Positions 32,467 through 41,794 of a DNA stretch of 48,034 nucleotides are shown piece after piece (within the stretch, counting starts at the first letter, position 1; every line of letters starts with the position of its first letter). The notes under the pieces are model-generated. The model worked only from the letters and a program-made list of their open reading frames with translations. It was not told where the DNA came from and did no database searches. Both the position numbers and the translations under genes were made by a program. The stretch comes from an uncultured Clostridia bacterium (GTDB taxonomy: Bacteria > Bacillota > Clostridia > TANB77 > CAG-508), in the NCBI GenBank assembly GCA_934162535.1, contig CAKPJC010000012.1:1-48034 (forward strand). Reading direction: 5' to 3'.

Positions 32467-33831
32467 ATGAGAAAATACTTTGGTACAGACGGAATTCGTA
32501 GAATTGCAAACACTGAGTTATCACCAGAGCTAGTGTACAGAGTTGCAAAAGCAGGTGCATATGTATTATCAAAGCATAGTGAAAAAACACCTACAATATT
32601 AATAGGTAGAGATACTCGTTTATCAGGAACACTAATAGAGAGTGCAATGGTTTCAGGGTTCCTAAGTTATGGTGCAAATGTAAAATTACTAGAAGTAATG
32701 CCAACACCAGCTGTAGCATACCTAACAAGAAAATTACAAGCAGATGCAGGAGTTGTAATATCAGCATCACACAACACCTATGAATTCAACGGTATAAAAT
32801 ATTTTAGCAATAAAGGAATGAAAATATCAGATGAAATAGAAGAAGAAATAGAAGAAGTAATGGACTCTGGTAAGCTTGATGAGCTATCAGCAGTAAAAGA
32901 TAAAATAGGAGTATCAGAAATAAGAACAGATTTATTAGACGAATATGTATATTTCTTCAGAAAAACATTTGATGATAATATAGAAAAATACAACAATCCT
33001 AATTTTAAAGTTGCTATAGACACAGCAAATGGTGCAACTTATAAAGTAGCACACAAAGTATTTGAAACATTAGGAATAAATCATATAATATTAAATGATG
33101 AACCAGATGGTATAAATATAAATCATAATTGTGGCTCAACACATTTAGAAATGCTAAAAAAATATATTGTAGAAAACAAAATGAGTTTGGGGATTGCATA
33201 TGACGGAGATGGAGACAGATGCCTTGCTGTTGATGAAAACGGAGAAGAAATAGATGGAGACAAATTATTGGCAATAATAGGAAGTTATCTAAAAAAAGAG
33301 AATAAACTAGAAAAGGACACAATAGTAGCAACAGTAATGAGTAACTTAGGACTTAACAAATTTGCTGAAAAAGAAAATATAAATCTAATACAAACCAAAG
33401 TTGGAGACAGATATGTATTAGAAGAAATGCTAAAAAACGGATACAATCTTGGTGGTGAACAATCAGGGCATGTAATCTTATTAGATTATAATCCAACAGG
33501 AGATGGAATATTAACATCACTAATGTTAATACAAGCAATATTAGAAAGTGGGAAAAAAGCATCAGAATTAGGAAGTTTAGTAAAAAAATATCCACAAGTG
33601 CTTGTAAATGCAAAGGTTACAACAGAAAAGAAACATGACTATGAAAAAAATGGAGCAATAAAAAAAGCAATTGAAGAACTAGAAAAAGAGTTTTTGGGAA
33701 ATGGAAGAGTATTAATAAGACCATCAGGAACAGAACCACTTGTAAGAGTAATGATAGAGGGAAAAGACGAAAAAGAAATACAGACTAAAGCAGAAAAATT
33801 AGCAGAATTAATCGAAAAAAATTGTAAATAA
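32467..33831 (+). CDS. glmM: Phosphoglucosamine mutase
   Basis: Interconverts glucosamine-6-phosphate and glucosamine-1-phosphate, feeding UDP-GlcNAc and peptidoglycan synthesis. 454 aa, normal length. Visible motifs: N-terminal FGTDGIRRIAN, the phosphoserine loop ISASHN with catalytic Ser at about residue 101, metal-binding DGDGDR near 243-248, the sugar-binding GGEQSGH, and the phosphate-binding RPSGTEPLVRVM at the C-terminus. The residue after SASHN is Thr rather than the usual Pro. GGGGGAA precedes ATG 32467. Together with alr and FemX, further right, it supports cell-wall precursor supply. Confidence 0.97.
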   Translation: MRKYFGTDGIRRIANTELSPELVYRVAKAGAYVLSKHSEKTPTILIGRDTRLSGTLIESAMVSGFLSYGANVKLLEVMPTPAVAYLTRKLQADAGVVISASHNTYEFNGIKYFSNKGMKISDEIEEEIEEVMDSGKLDELSAVKDKIGVSEIRTDLLDEYVYFFRKTFDDNIEKYNNPNFKVAIDTANGATYKVAHKVFETLGINHIILNDEPDGININHNCGSTHLEMLKKYIVENKMSLGIAYDGDGDRCLAVDENGEEIDGDKLLAIIGSYLKKENKLEKDTIVATVMSNLGLNKFAEKENINLIQTKVGDRYVLEEMLKNGYNLGGEQSGHVILLDYNPTGDGILTSLMLIQAILESGKKASELGSLVKKYPQVLVNAKVTTEKKHDYEKNGAIKKAIEELEKEFLGNGRVLIRPSGTEPLVRVMIEGKDEKEIQTKAEKLAELIEKNCK

Positions 33832-33912
33832 CTATTGCTAAAAAAAAGAAATAGTGTTAATATTATTATGTACATAAGGAGAAAGCACGAAAAAAACAAA
33901 GGAGGAATAAAA

Positions 33913-34251
33913 ATGTTTATTTTAGACATAACAAATGTCGTTACGTTACTGTTATTAGTGATAGTTACAGTATTACTAATATTTCTAGGGCGTGAATTCA
34001 AAAAAAGTATTATAACTGCAATACCATTGTTTGCATTTCTAGCATTACTTGTTATGCATGTAGTTCAATTAATGACATTATCAGCAGAATATAGCGATAT
34101 GAGTTCAACATTAACATGGTGTGTAATAATAGATTTTGCATTTATATTTATATCATTTATATCATATTTATGGGTAGATGATATTGAAGCTAAAAAAATG
34201 AACAAAAAGAGTATAGATAATAGTTTAGAATGGTTTTGGAAGGAAGTATAA
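33913..34251 (+). CDS. Small three-TM membrane protein, 112 aa
   Basis: Not recognised. Three hydrophobic segments cover residues about 8-25, 32-53 and 66-88, and the protein ends in a short charged tail (DDIEAKKMNKKSIDNSLEWFWKEV). The start at ATG 33913 has AAAGGAGG; a longer in-frame start at 33835 has no ribosome binding site and a polar N-terminus. It lies between glmM and ftsY and has a terminator behind it. Confidence 0.7.
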   Translation: MFILDITNVVTLLLLVIVTVLLIFLGREFKKSIITAIPLFAFLALLVMHVVQLMTLSAEYSDMSSTLTWCVIIDFAFIFISFISYLWVDDIEAKKMNKKSIDNSLEWFWKEV

Positions 34252-34267
34252 GAAAATTATGAAATAG

Positions 34268-34298
34268 GGGCTTATATAAAAAATATATAAGTCCTTTT
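34268..34298 (+). terminator. Intrinsic terminator before ftsY
   Basis: GGGCTTATATA pairs with TATATAAGTCC (one G-T) and is followed by TTTT. Confidence 0.75.
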
Positions 34299-34307
34299 AA
34301 GTATGAG

Positions 34308-34336
34308 TTGATTTTTTGAACAAAAAATGTTAAAAT
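34308..34336 (+). promoter_or_regulatory. Possible promoter of ftsY
   Basis: TTGATT (34308-34313), 17 bp, TAAAAT (34331-34336), directly after the terminator. Confidence 0.4.
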
Positions 34337-34370
34337 TAAAAACGATATAAAAATAGAAAGAAGGGTAAAA

Positions 34371-35276
34371 ATGGGCTTTTTTGATAAATTAAAACAAGGG
34401 TTAACAAAAACAAAAGAATCAATAGATAAAAAAATAAATAATGTATTCAGTAACTTTAGAAAAGTAGACGAAGAATTTTTAGAAGAACTTGAAGAAATAC
34501 TAATAATGTCAGATATAGGGATAGAAACATCTACAAAAATAATAGAAAATCTAAGAAATAGAATGAAAAAGGAAAAAATAGAAGACGAAGAAGCTGTAAA
34601 AACGGCACTTAGAGAAGAAATAGAAAAAATACTAGAAATATCAGATAATTCATTAAAATTAGAAACAAAGCCATCTGTAATACTAGTAGTAGGTGTAAAT
34701 GGAGTTGGAAAAACAACATCAATAGGAAAAATAGCGGCAAGACTTGCAAGAGATGGGAAGAAAGTAGTAATAGCAGCAGCAGATACATTTAGAGCAGCAG
34801 CAGTAGAACAATTAGAAATATGGGCCAATAGAGCAGGAGCAGAAATAGTAAAAAGAGAAGAGGGAATAGACCCAGCATCAGTAGTATATGATGCAATTGC
34901 CAAAACAAAAGAGACAGGAGCTGACATATTAATATGTGATACAGCAGGTAGACTACATAACAAAAAATACCTAATGGATGAACTTAACAAAATACAAAAA
35001 GTAATAAACAAAGAAATGCCAGATTCATCAAAAGAAGTGTTACTTGTAATAGATGCGGGAACAGGGCAAAATGCAATATCACAAGTAAAAGCATTCAAAC
35101 AAGAAACAGATATTACAGGAATAGTACTTACAAAGCTTGATGGAACAGCCAAAGGAGGAGCTGTTGTAGGTATTGTAGAAGAAAACCAAATACCAATAAA
35201 ATTTATAGGAGTTGGAGAACAAATAGATGATATGGAAATCTTTAGCTCAAAAGACTTTGCAAAAGCAATAATATAA
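34371..35276 (+). CDS. ftsY: Signal recognition particle receptor FtsY
   Basis: SRP-type GTPase that docks ribosome-SRP complexes at the membrane for co-translational insertion. 301 aa, the short form without a long acidic A domain. The N domain (about 1-90) is followed by the G domain: G1 GVNGVGKTTSIGK near residues 108-120, DTFRAAAVEQLE, G3 DTAGRLHNK, G4 TKLDGTAKGG and the closing GVGEQIDDMEIF. GAAAGAAGGG precedes ATG 34371. The next gene starts 16 bp later, so UPF0182 is probably co-transcribed. Confidence 0.97.
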   Translation: MGFFDKLKQGLTKTKESIDKKINNVFSNFRKVDEEFLEELEEILIMSDIGIETSTKIIENLRNRMKKEKIEDEEAVKTALREEIEKILEISDNSLKLETKPSVILVVGVNGVGKTTSIGKIAARLARDGKKVVIAAADTFRAAAVEQLEIWANRAGAEIVKREEGIDPASVVYDAIAKTKETGADILICDTAGRLHNKKYLMDELNKIQKVINKEMPDSSKEVLLVIDAGTGQNAISQVKAFKQETDITGIVLTKLDGTAKGGAVVGIVEENQIPIKFIGVGEQIDDMEIFSSKDFAKAII

Positions 35277-35292
35277 AAAATAGGAGAAAATG

Positions 35293-38082
35293 ATGGAAAA
35301 TAAATTAAAATTCAGCAAAAAAATGAGAGCAATATTTGTAATATCATTTATAGCAATATATTTGCTTATTACATATATATCACTTAGAGGACAATATTTA
35401 CAATATTCTGAATTAGGAACACAGTATGTTGATACATTTATTACAAACATGAAATGTAAATATTTAATAATGGCAATAAGCTTTGTAGTAATAAGCATAG
35501 TAGTATACTTAACAAATATAGGAATAAAAAAAGGTTTAAAACCATTCTTTGAAGCAGAAAAAAAAGAAATGCCTAAGATTCCAAACAAATCAATAACACT
35601 AATAATTGCAGCAATAGTAAGTGTAATATTATCAAACACATTATTAGAAAAAATATTACTATGCACAAGCAATGTATCATTTGAAAAAACAGATATACTA
35701 TTTAATATGGACATATCATATTTCATGTTCATAAAACCATTAATAGAAGAAATAATAATGGTATTTTTAAAACTTGTAATAGCAATTAGTATATACATTA
35801 CAGCATATTATGTAATAATATTTAATTACTACTTTGATGCAGTGGACAAAGACATGCTATTAAAAAGTAGATTATCAAAAAGATTACAAAAAAATGCATT
35901 TGTACTTGCATTAAGTGTTGCAATACTAACAGTACTAAATGTACAAAATGTTGTATTAGGAAAATTTTTAACACTAAGTAATGGTACAGAATTAACAGGA
36001 GCAGGATTTATTGAAGCAACAATACAAGTATGGGGATATATAATATTAGCATTTATAATAGTAATATCGGTAGCAATATCAATAAAATTCTTCAAAAAGG
36101 CACAATACAAGAAAATACTAATAACAATGCTTTCAATACCTGCGTATTTAGTATTACTATTTATTGTAATGGTAGGATATGACCTAATATTTGTAAAACC
36201 AAATGAATTTGACAAAGAAAGAGCATATATAAACACAAATATAGAATTCACTAAAAATGCATATAATATAAATGCAGATGAAACAAATGTTGAATATTCA
36301 GGAACAGTAAATGAAGCAGATGTATATAATAATAGTGATGTAATAAACAATATAACACTAATAAGCAAAGATATCGTTATGAAAAAGCTAGAAGACACGC
36401 AAACAGAAACAGGACATTACACATTTAGAAATGTAGCATTAGCAAAATACAAAATAAACAATGAAGAACAATTAGTATATGTTGCACCAAGAGAAATAGA
36501 AAACTCTTCAATATCATATAATAACAAAACATATGAATACACACATGGTATAGGGCAAATAGTAGCATCAGCAACACAAGTAACTGAAGATGGTAATATT
36601 CAATACCTTCAAAAGGACATTGAAGGAAAAGACAACATATATCAAATTAATGAACCAAGAATATATTATGGAATGGAAACAAACAGTACAGTTGTAACAA
36701 ACACAAAAAACAAAACAGAATATGATTATACAGATAATGATGGAATAGAACATATATACAATTATGAAGGAAATTCAGGAATACAAGTAGGATTTATAGA
36801 TAGACTTATATTAGCAATGAACAATAAAGACTTGAAATTAGCATTATCAAATTCAGTTACAGATGAAAGTAAAATATTAATAAACAGAAATGTAATTGAA
36901 AGAGCAAGAAAAGCACTACCAAATTTACTATATGATGAAAATCCATATACAGTTGTAAGTAATGGAAACATATATTGGGTATTAGATGCATATACAACAT
37001 CAGATAGATATCCATATTCAACATATACAGAGTTAATAAAAGACAACTACAAATTTAAGATAAACTATATAAGGAATTCTGTAAAAATAATAATTAATGC
37101 ATATAGTGGAGAAATGAAATTTTATATAACAGATAGAACAGATCCAATAATAATGGCATATTTAAAACTATATCCAAAAATGTTTGCAGAATATAATGAT
37201 GAAGAAATACCAGAAGACATAAAAGAACAACTAAAATATCCTGAATTCTTATATAATATACAATCAGATATGCTAAGTGTATATCATAATGTAAAAGAAG
37301 ATGTATTATACAGAAATAATGATATATGGTCATTTGCTAAATATGGTTCAACAACAACGAATTCTTCAAAAATAGTGCTTGCAAAAACAGTATCATCAAA
37401 ATCAAAAGTAGCAACATTACAGCCATATTATGCAAAGATAAAAGCACCTGATGAAGAAAAATCACAAATAGGATTAATACAAGTATATACACCAAATCAA
37501 AAATCAAATATAATATCATGTTTAATTGGAACATGTGATGGACTAGAAAATAAATTAAAAATATACAAATATCCAGCAGATAGTAATATATTAGGACCAA
37601 CACAATTAGATAATCAAATTGAACAAGATGAAACCATATCAAAAGAATTATCGGCACTAAATGTTACAGGAAGCAGAATAACAAAGGAAATGAAAATAAT
37701 TCCTATAAACAACTCAATGTTATATGTCGAAAATATATATCAAACAATGGCAAATGAACCAAACAAACCAACCACACTAAAAAAAGTAATAGTTGCATCA
37801 GGAACAAAAGTTGCAATAGGAGATACATTAACAAAAGCAATTACAAATCTTTTATCACAGTCAGCTGTAAACATACAAGTTGAAACAACAGAAGATGTAC
37901 AAGGGCTAGTAAAAGAAATAATAGATGCAAACAACAATTTAACAGAGTCAAACAACAGAAATGACTGGGAAATGATGGGCAAGGATATTAAAGAATTACA
38001 AGGATTAATAAAAGCATTAGAGAAAATAACAAACAATAAGGATACAAATACATTAAATCAAAATACAGATATAAATAATTAA
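35293..38082 (+). CDS. UPF0182 family membrane protein
   Basis: Large membrane protein (929 aa) of the uncharacterised UPF0182 (COG1615) family. About seven hydrophobic segments fill residues 10-300. A large extracytoplasmic region follows, containing the family-typical RAYINTNIEFTKNAYNI segment and later PRIYYGMETN and YTVVSNGNIYWVLDAYTTSDRYPYS. The C-terminal 60 residues are polar and Asn-rich. Of two adjacent ATG codons I favour 35293, because AGGAG lies 6 nt before it and only 3 nt before 35290. The function is unknown. Confidence 0.88.
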   Translation: MENKLKFSKKMRAIFVISFIAIYLLITYISLRGQYLQYSELGTQYVDTFITNMKCKYLIMAISFVVISIVVYLTNIGIKKGLKPFFEAEKKEMPKIPNKSITLIIAAIVSVILSNTLLEKILLCTSNVSFEKTDILFNMDISYFMFIKPLIEEIIMVFLKLVIAISIYITAYYVIIFNYYFDAVDKDMLLKSRLSKRLQKNAFVLALSVAILTVLNVQNVVLGKFLTLSNGTELTGAGFIEATIQVWGYIILAFIIVISVAISIKFFKKAQYKKILITMLSIPAYLVLLFIVMVGYDLIFVKPNEFDKERAYINTNIEFTKNAYNINADETNVEYSGTVNEADVYNNSDVINNITLISKDIVMKKLEDTQTETGHYTFRNVALAKYKINNEEQLVYVAPREIENSSISYNNKTYEYTHGIGQIVASATQVTEDGNIQYLQKDIEGKDNIYQINEPRIYYGMETNSTVVTNTKNKTEYDYTDNDGIEHIYNYEGNSGIQVGFIDRLILAMNNKDLKLALSNSVTDESKILINRNVIERARKALPNLLYDENPYTVVSNGNIYWVLDAYTTSDRYPYSTYTELIKDNYKFKINYIRNSVKIIINAYSGEMKFYITDRTDPIIMAYLKLYPKMFAEYNDEEIPEDIKEQLKYPEFLYNIQSDMLSVYHNVKEDVLYRNNDIWSFAKYGSTTTNSSKIVLAKTVSSKSKVATLQPYYAKIKAPDEEKSQIGLIQVYTPNQKSNIISCLIGTCDGLENKLKIYKYPADSNILGPTQLDNQIEQDETISKELSALNVTGSRITKEMKIIPINNSMLYVENIYQTMANEPNKPTTLKKVIVASGTKVAIGDTLTKAITNLLSQSAVNIQVETTEDVQGLVKEIIDANNNLTESNNRNDWEMMGKDIKELQGLIKALEKITNNKDTNTLNQNTDINN

Positions 38083-38103
38083 GAATAAATAGGATAAAAA
38101 TAG

Positions 38104-38136
38104 TCCATTCTAACAATAAAGTTAGGATGGATTTTT
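38104..38136 (+). terminator. Terminator-like hairpin that also contains the next gene's RBS
   Basis: TCCATTCTAAC (38104-38114) pairs with GTTAGGATGGA (38121-38131), with one T-G pair, around AATAAA; TTTTT follows and the ATG of the next gene begins at 38137. The only ribosome binding site candidate (AGGATGG) is inside the right arm, so the hairpin can terminate transcription and mask translation. Confidence 0.75.
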
Positions 38137-38421
38137 ATGTTTAAAAATAGAAAAAAAGAGAATGAAAATATAGAAAAGCTATTAAATAAATTAGAAAGTA
38201 AAGAAATAGAAGAAATGATATATGTATTAGGTAGCAAAAAAGAAATAGCCAAAAGAAATTTTATAGCAGGCACGTTTAGAGGAATTGGAATAGGAATTGG
38301 AGTTACCATTATAACAGCGATTATAATATATTTTCTACAAAGGCTTGTAAGATTAAATATACCTATAATAGGAAAGTATATATATGATATTGTTGAAATA
38401 GTAGAAGGGTTAAATAAATAA
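38137..38421 (+). CDS. DUF5665 domain small membrane protein
   Basis: 94-aa protein with a charged N-terminal helix (ENIEKLLNKLESKEIEEMIYVLG), the AKRNFIAGTFRGIGIGIGVT segment and one membrane helix (TIITAIIIYFLQRLV). It ends NIPIIGKYIYDIVEIVEG. This order matches the DUF5665 family of Firmicutes, whose function is unknown. The start ATG lies directly after a T-run of the upstream hairpin, so translation probably depends on unfolding of that hairpin or on a leaderless-like read. Confidence 0.8.
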   Translation: MFKNRKKENENIEKLLNKLESKEIEEMIYVLGSKKEIAKRNFIAGTFRGIGIGIGVTIITAIIIYFLQRLVRLNIPIIGKYIYDIVEIVEGLNK

Positions 38422-38431
38422 TAAAAAACTA

Positions 38432-38460
38432 TTGTAAAATTAAGATATTTAGTGTAAAAT
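38432..38460 (+). promoter_or_regulatory. Probable promoter of the femX-alr cluster
   Basis: TTGTAA (38432-38437), 17 bp, TAAAAT (38455-38460), in the 76-bp gap before the FemX gene. Confidence 0.5.
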
Positions 38461-38497
38461 AATGACAAAAAGTAAATAATAACTAGGAGGAGAATAC

Positions 38498-39553
38498 ATG
38501 AGGATAATAACTGATGAAAAAGATAAAAAAATATATAAAGAATTTTTAGAAAAACATGAAAGATGTAACTTTCAACAATCACCAGAATGGGCAAAAGTAA
38601 AATCAAACTGGATAAATGAAGTAGTATTAGCAGAAGATGAAAATAAAAACATAATAGGTGCAGTAAGTGTGCTTATAAGAAAAATACCTATATTTGGATA
38701 CATAATGTATTCATCAAGAGGACCTATTTGTGATATTCACGATATGGAAGTAATGAAACAATTGACAGATGGAATAAAAGAACTTGCCAAAAAATATAAA
38801 GCAATAGTATATAAAGCTGAGCCAGACGTTGAAAGTAGTGATGAAGAATTTAGAAAAGTAGTTACAAATCTAGGATATATGATAAAAGATGATGCGAAAA
38901 ATTTCAGAGAAGAAATACAACCAAGATATGTATTTAGACTAGACATAAAAGGAAAAACAGAAGAAGAAATATTTGCAGGATTTCATTCAAAAACAAGATA
39001 TAATGTAAGACTAGCAACAAAAAAGGGAGTAACAGTAAAAGAGGGAACAAGAGAGGATTTAAAAGATTTTCATAGAATAATGGTAGAAACAGGAGCGAGG
39101 GATGGATTTATAATAAGACCATTATCATATTTCGAAAAAATGTATGATGAACTTGCACCAAAACACATGAAATTGCTTATGGCATATTATGATGGAAAAC
39201 CAATATCAGGAGTAATTCCTATAATGTATGGAAACAAAACATGGTATTTGTATGGAGCAAGTAGTAATAGTCACAGAAACCTAATGCCAAACTATTTATT
39301 ACAATGGGAAATGATAAAAATAGCATTAGAAAGAAAAGATGACATTTATGATTTTAGGGGTGTGTCAGGAGTTGTTGACGAAAACCATCCACAATATGGT
39401 TTATATAGATTTAAAAAAGGATTTGGAGCAACATTTACAGAATTTATAGGAGAGATATATATTCCATTTAAGCCATTCACATATTCTTTATACAAATTTT
39501 CAGAAAAAACATTCAGAAATTTAAGAGGATTAAAAACAAAATTCAAAAAATAA
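38498..39553 (+). CDS. FemX/FemA-type peptidoglycan bridge aminoacyltransferase
   Basis: Member of the Fem family (two GNAT-like domains), which transfers amino acids from aminoacyl-tRNA to the lipid II stem peptide at the inner membrane face. 351 aa, shorter than FemA of Staphylococcus and close to the FemX-like length. Visible: FQQSPEWAKVKSNW near the N-terminus, YSSRGPICD near residue 69, FHSKTRYNVRLATKKGV, then WYLYGASSNSHRNLMPNYLLQWEMI and FRGVSG in the second domain. The coiled-coil arm of FemA is absent. CTAGGAGGAG precedes ATG 38498. alr follows 18 bp later, in line with a shared cell-wall role. Confidence 0.92.
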   Translation: MRIITDEKDKKIYKEFLEKHERCNFQQSPEWAKVKSNWINEVVLAEDENKNIIGAVSVLIRKIPIFGYIMYSSRGPICDIHDMEVMKQLTDGIKELAKKYKAIVYKAEPDVESSDEEFRKVVTNLGYMIKDDAKNFREEIQPRYVFRLDIKGKTEEEIFAGFHSKTRYNVRLATKKGVTVKEGTREDLKDFHRIMVETGARDGFIIRPLSYFEKMYDELAPKHMKLLMAYYDGKPISGVIPIMYGNKTWYLYGASSNSHRNLMPNYLLQWEMIKIALERKDDIYDFRGVSGVVDENHPQYGLYRFKKGFGATFTEFIGEIYIPFKPFTYSLYKFSEKTFRNLRGLKTKFKK

Positions 39554-39571
39554 TATAAATGAGGAGAACAG

Positions 39572-40693
39572 ATGAAATCATTAGTGGTAAACAAAAGTGA
39601 TTTAAAAAATAATATCAAAATAATAAAAGATATAATAAAAAAGCAAGATAAAGATGACAAAGGGCAAAGAACAAAAATAATAGCTGTAGTCAAAGGAAAT
39701 GGATACGGACTAGGACTTATAGAATACACTAACTTTTTAATAGATAATGGAATAAATTTCTTTGCAGTTGCAACAGTTGAAGAAGCACTAAAAATGCGTG
39801 AAAATGGTATAAAAGAAGAGATACTTATGTTATCATCAACAGCAATAAAAGAAGACATAGAAGCACTAGTGGAAAATAATATAATACTTACAATTGGTTC
39901 AAAAGAAGCGGGACAAACAGTTGAAGCAATCGGTAAAAAGCTAAACAAAAAAATAAAAGCACACATAAAAATAGATACAGGATTTGGTAGGTATGGATTT
40001 ATTTACACAAATAGAGAAGAGATGGTTGAAGAAATCAAAAGTTGGAAACACATAAAAATAGAAGGTACATTTTCACACTTATCAATAGCTTTTTTTGGAA
40101 CTGGAAAGGAATCAATAGAACAATTCCAGAGATTTATGCAATGTATAGAAGTATTAAAGATGAATGATATTGACCCAGGAATGTTACATATATGTAACTC
40201 ATCAGGATTTTTAAGATTCAAAGACATGCATTTAAATGCTGTAAGAATAGGGTCAGCATTTTTAGGTAGGCTTTCAATGCCAAATGTATGGGGATTTAAA
40301 AAGATTGGATATTTAAGGTCAAATGTTGCAGAAATAAAAACATTACCAAAAAACTATAATATTGGATATTCAAACACATACAGAACAGATAGAAAAACAA
40401 GAGTTGCAGTAATTCCATGTGGATATGCAGATGGATTTAATGTGAAAGTTGATACAGATATGTTTAGAAATGTAGACAAAATAAGATATATAAAAAATGG
40501 TATATCAAACCTATTCAAAAAACAAGCTTTATATGTTAAAATAAATGGAGAAAAATGCAAAATATTAGGAAGAATAGGAATGTTCCATGTTACAGCAGAT
40601 ATAACAAACAAAAACATAGATATAAACGATGAAGTTATATTTGATGTAAATCCACTATTAGTCAATAGTGAGATATTAAGAGACTATGAATAA
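39572..40693 (+). CDS. alr: Alanine racemase
   Basis: PLP enzyme that makes D-alanine for peptidoglycan. 373 aa. The PLP lysine is Lys41 in VVKGNGYGLG (usually VVKADAYGHG). The TIM-barrel part continues through KIDTGFGRYGF and GTFSHLS, then HICNSSG. The second active-site Tyr region is NIGYSNTYRTDRKTRVAVIPCGYADGF. The C-terminal beta domain ends in CKILGRIGMFHVTADITN. The variation around the PLP lysine (GNGYG) suggests a divergent subgroup; a related amino-acid racemase is the alternative. GAGGAG precedes ATG 39572. Confidence 0.9.
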   Translation: MKSLVVNKSDLKNNIKIIKDIIKKQDKDDKGQRTKIIAVVKGNGYGLGLIEYTNFLIDNGINFFAVATVEEALKMRENGIKEEILMLSSTAIKEDIEALVENNIILTIGSKEAGQTVEAIGKKLNKKIKAHIKIDTGFGRYGFIYTNREEMVEEIKSWKHIKIEGTFSHLSIAFFGTGKESIEQFQRFMQCIEVLKMNDIDPGMLHICNSSGFLRFKDMHLNAVRIGSAFLGRLSMPNVWGFKKIGYLRSNVAEIKTLPKNYNIGYSNTYRTDRKTRVAVIPCGYADGFNVKVDTDMFRNVDKIRYIKNGISNLFKKQALYVKINGEKCKILGRIGMFHVTADITNKNIDINDEVIFDVNPLLVNSEILRDYE

Positions 40694-40710
40694 GAAAGGA
40701 CGCAATAAAA

Positions 40711-41775
40711 ATGGAAGAAAATAAAACAAAAAATATAAACTTTTTCAAAAAAGTGTGGTATTCAATAACAAAATTTGATAAATATCCAGATATGGCAACA
40801 GAAGGCATAAGAATTGCAATAAAATATTTAGTTATAATGACAGCAATAGTAACAGTGTTTGTAATAATAAATTCAATGATAGAAATGCAAAAAATGGTAG
40901 AAAACCTAGCAACATATATAGAAAACAACATACCAGAATTTAGTTATTCAGATGGAAAAATAACAATGGAAAATGTTGAAGAACCTATCATAATATCAGA
41001 TGTTAAATATAATGGAGTAGACAAAATAGTCATAGACCCATTAGCTGAAACGAATGAGCAAAAGGCACAAAGAGAAGAAGAAAATCAAGTAAATGGAGTA
41101 ACAATATACTTTTTCAGAGACCAAATAATATTACAAACTAAAACAGAAGAATCAGAAGCAAGAGAGCAACCATTTATATATTCAGACTTTATAAAAAGCT
41201 ATACACAAGGGGATTATAAAGAATTCAACAAACAACAAGTGGTTGAATTCATGAGAAGTACTCAGATGTTTTCATATTATTTAAGATATGCAACATCACT
41301 TACAATATATTTATTTATTGCAAATATATTGGTGGCAATTCTAAATGTAATAGAATTATCAGCACTTGGCTGGATATCTACGAGCCTTGGAAGAATAAAA
41401 ATGAAACTAAAGGCAATTTGCAGTATGGCAATATATTCACTAACATTACCAATGATATTAAACATAATATATATTGTTATAAACTACTTTACAGAATTTA
41501 CAATAAACTACTTCCAAATAGCATATATTGCAATAGCATATGTATATCTTGTAGCAGCAATATTCATATTAAAAGATGATTTTATGAAAAGACAGCAAGA
41601 AGTTACAGAAATACAAAAAGAACAGGAAAAAGTTAGACAAGAAATACTAGAACAAGAAGAAAAAGAAAAAAGAGAAAAGGAACAAGAGAAAAAAGAAAAT
41701 AAAGAAAAAAAGAAAAATAAAAAAGAAGATGAAGACAAAGACAATGAGCAAGAACCAAAAGGTTCAGAAGCGTAA
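40711..41775 (+). CDS. DUF1189-like membrane protein
   Basis: 354-aa membrane protein. One hydrophobic segment lies near residues 37-57, an extracytoplasmic region of about 130 residues follows, and three more hydrophobic segments lie between about 190 and 290. The tail of about 65 residues is almost all Lys, Glu, Gln and Asp, a probable charged coil. The N-terminal FFKKVWYSITKFDKYP motif and the topology resemble the DUF1189 family of Firmicutes. Function is unknown. It is packed between alr and ftsH (17 and 19 bp gaps), so probably in one transcript. Confidence 0.7.
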   Translation: MEENKTKNINFFKKVWYSITKFDKYPDMATEGIRIAIKYLVIMTAIVTVFVIINSMIEMQKMVENLATYIENNIPEFSYSDGKITMENVEEPIIISDVKYNGVDKIVIDPLAETNEQKAQREEENQVNGVTIYFFRDQIILQTKTEESEAREQPFIYSDFIKSYTQGDYKEFNKQQVVEFMRSTQMFSYYLRYATSLTIYLFIANILVAILNVIELSALGWISTSLGRIKMKLKAICSMAIYSLTLPMILNIIYIVINYFTEFTINYFQIAYIAIAYVYLVAAIFILKDDFMKRQQEVTEIQKEQEKVRQEILEQEEKEKREKEQEKKENKEKKKNKKEDEDKDNEQEPKGSEA

Positions 41776-41794
41776 ACTGAAAGGAATGAAATAA

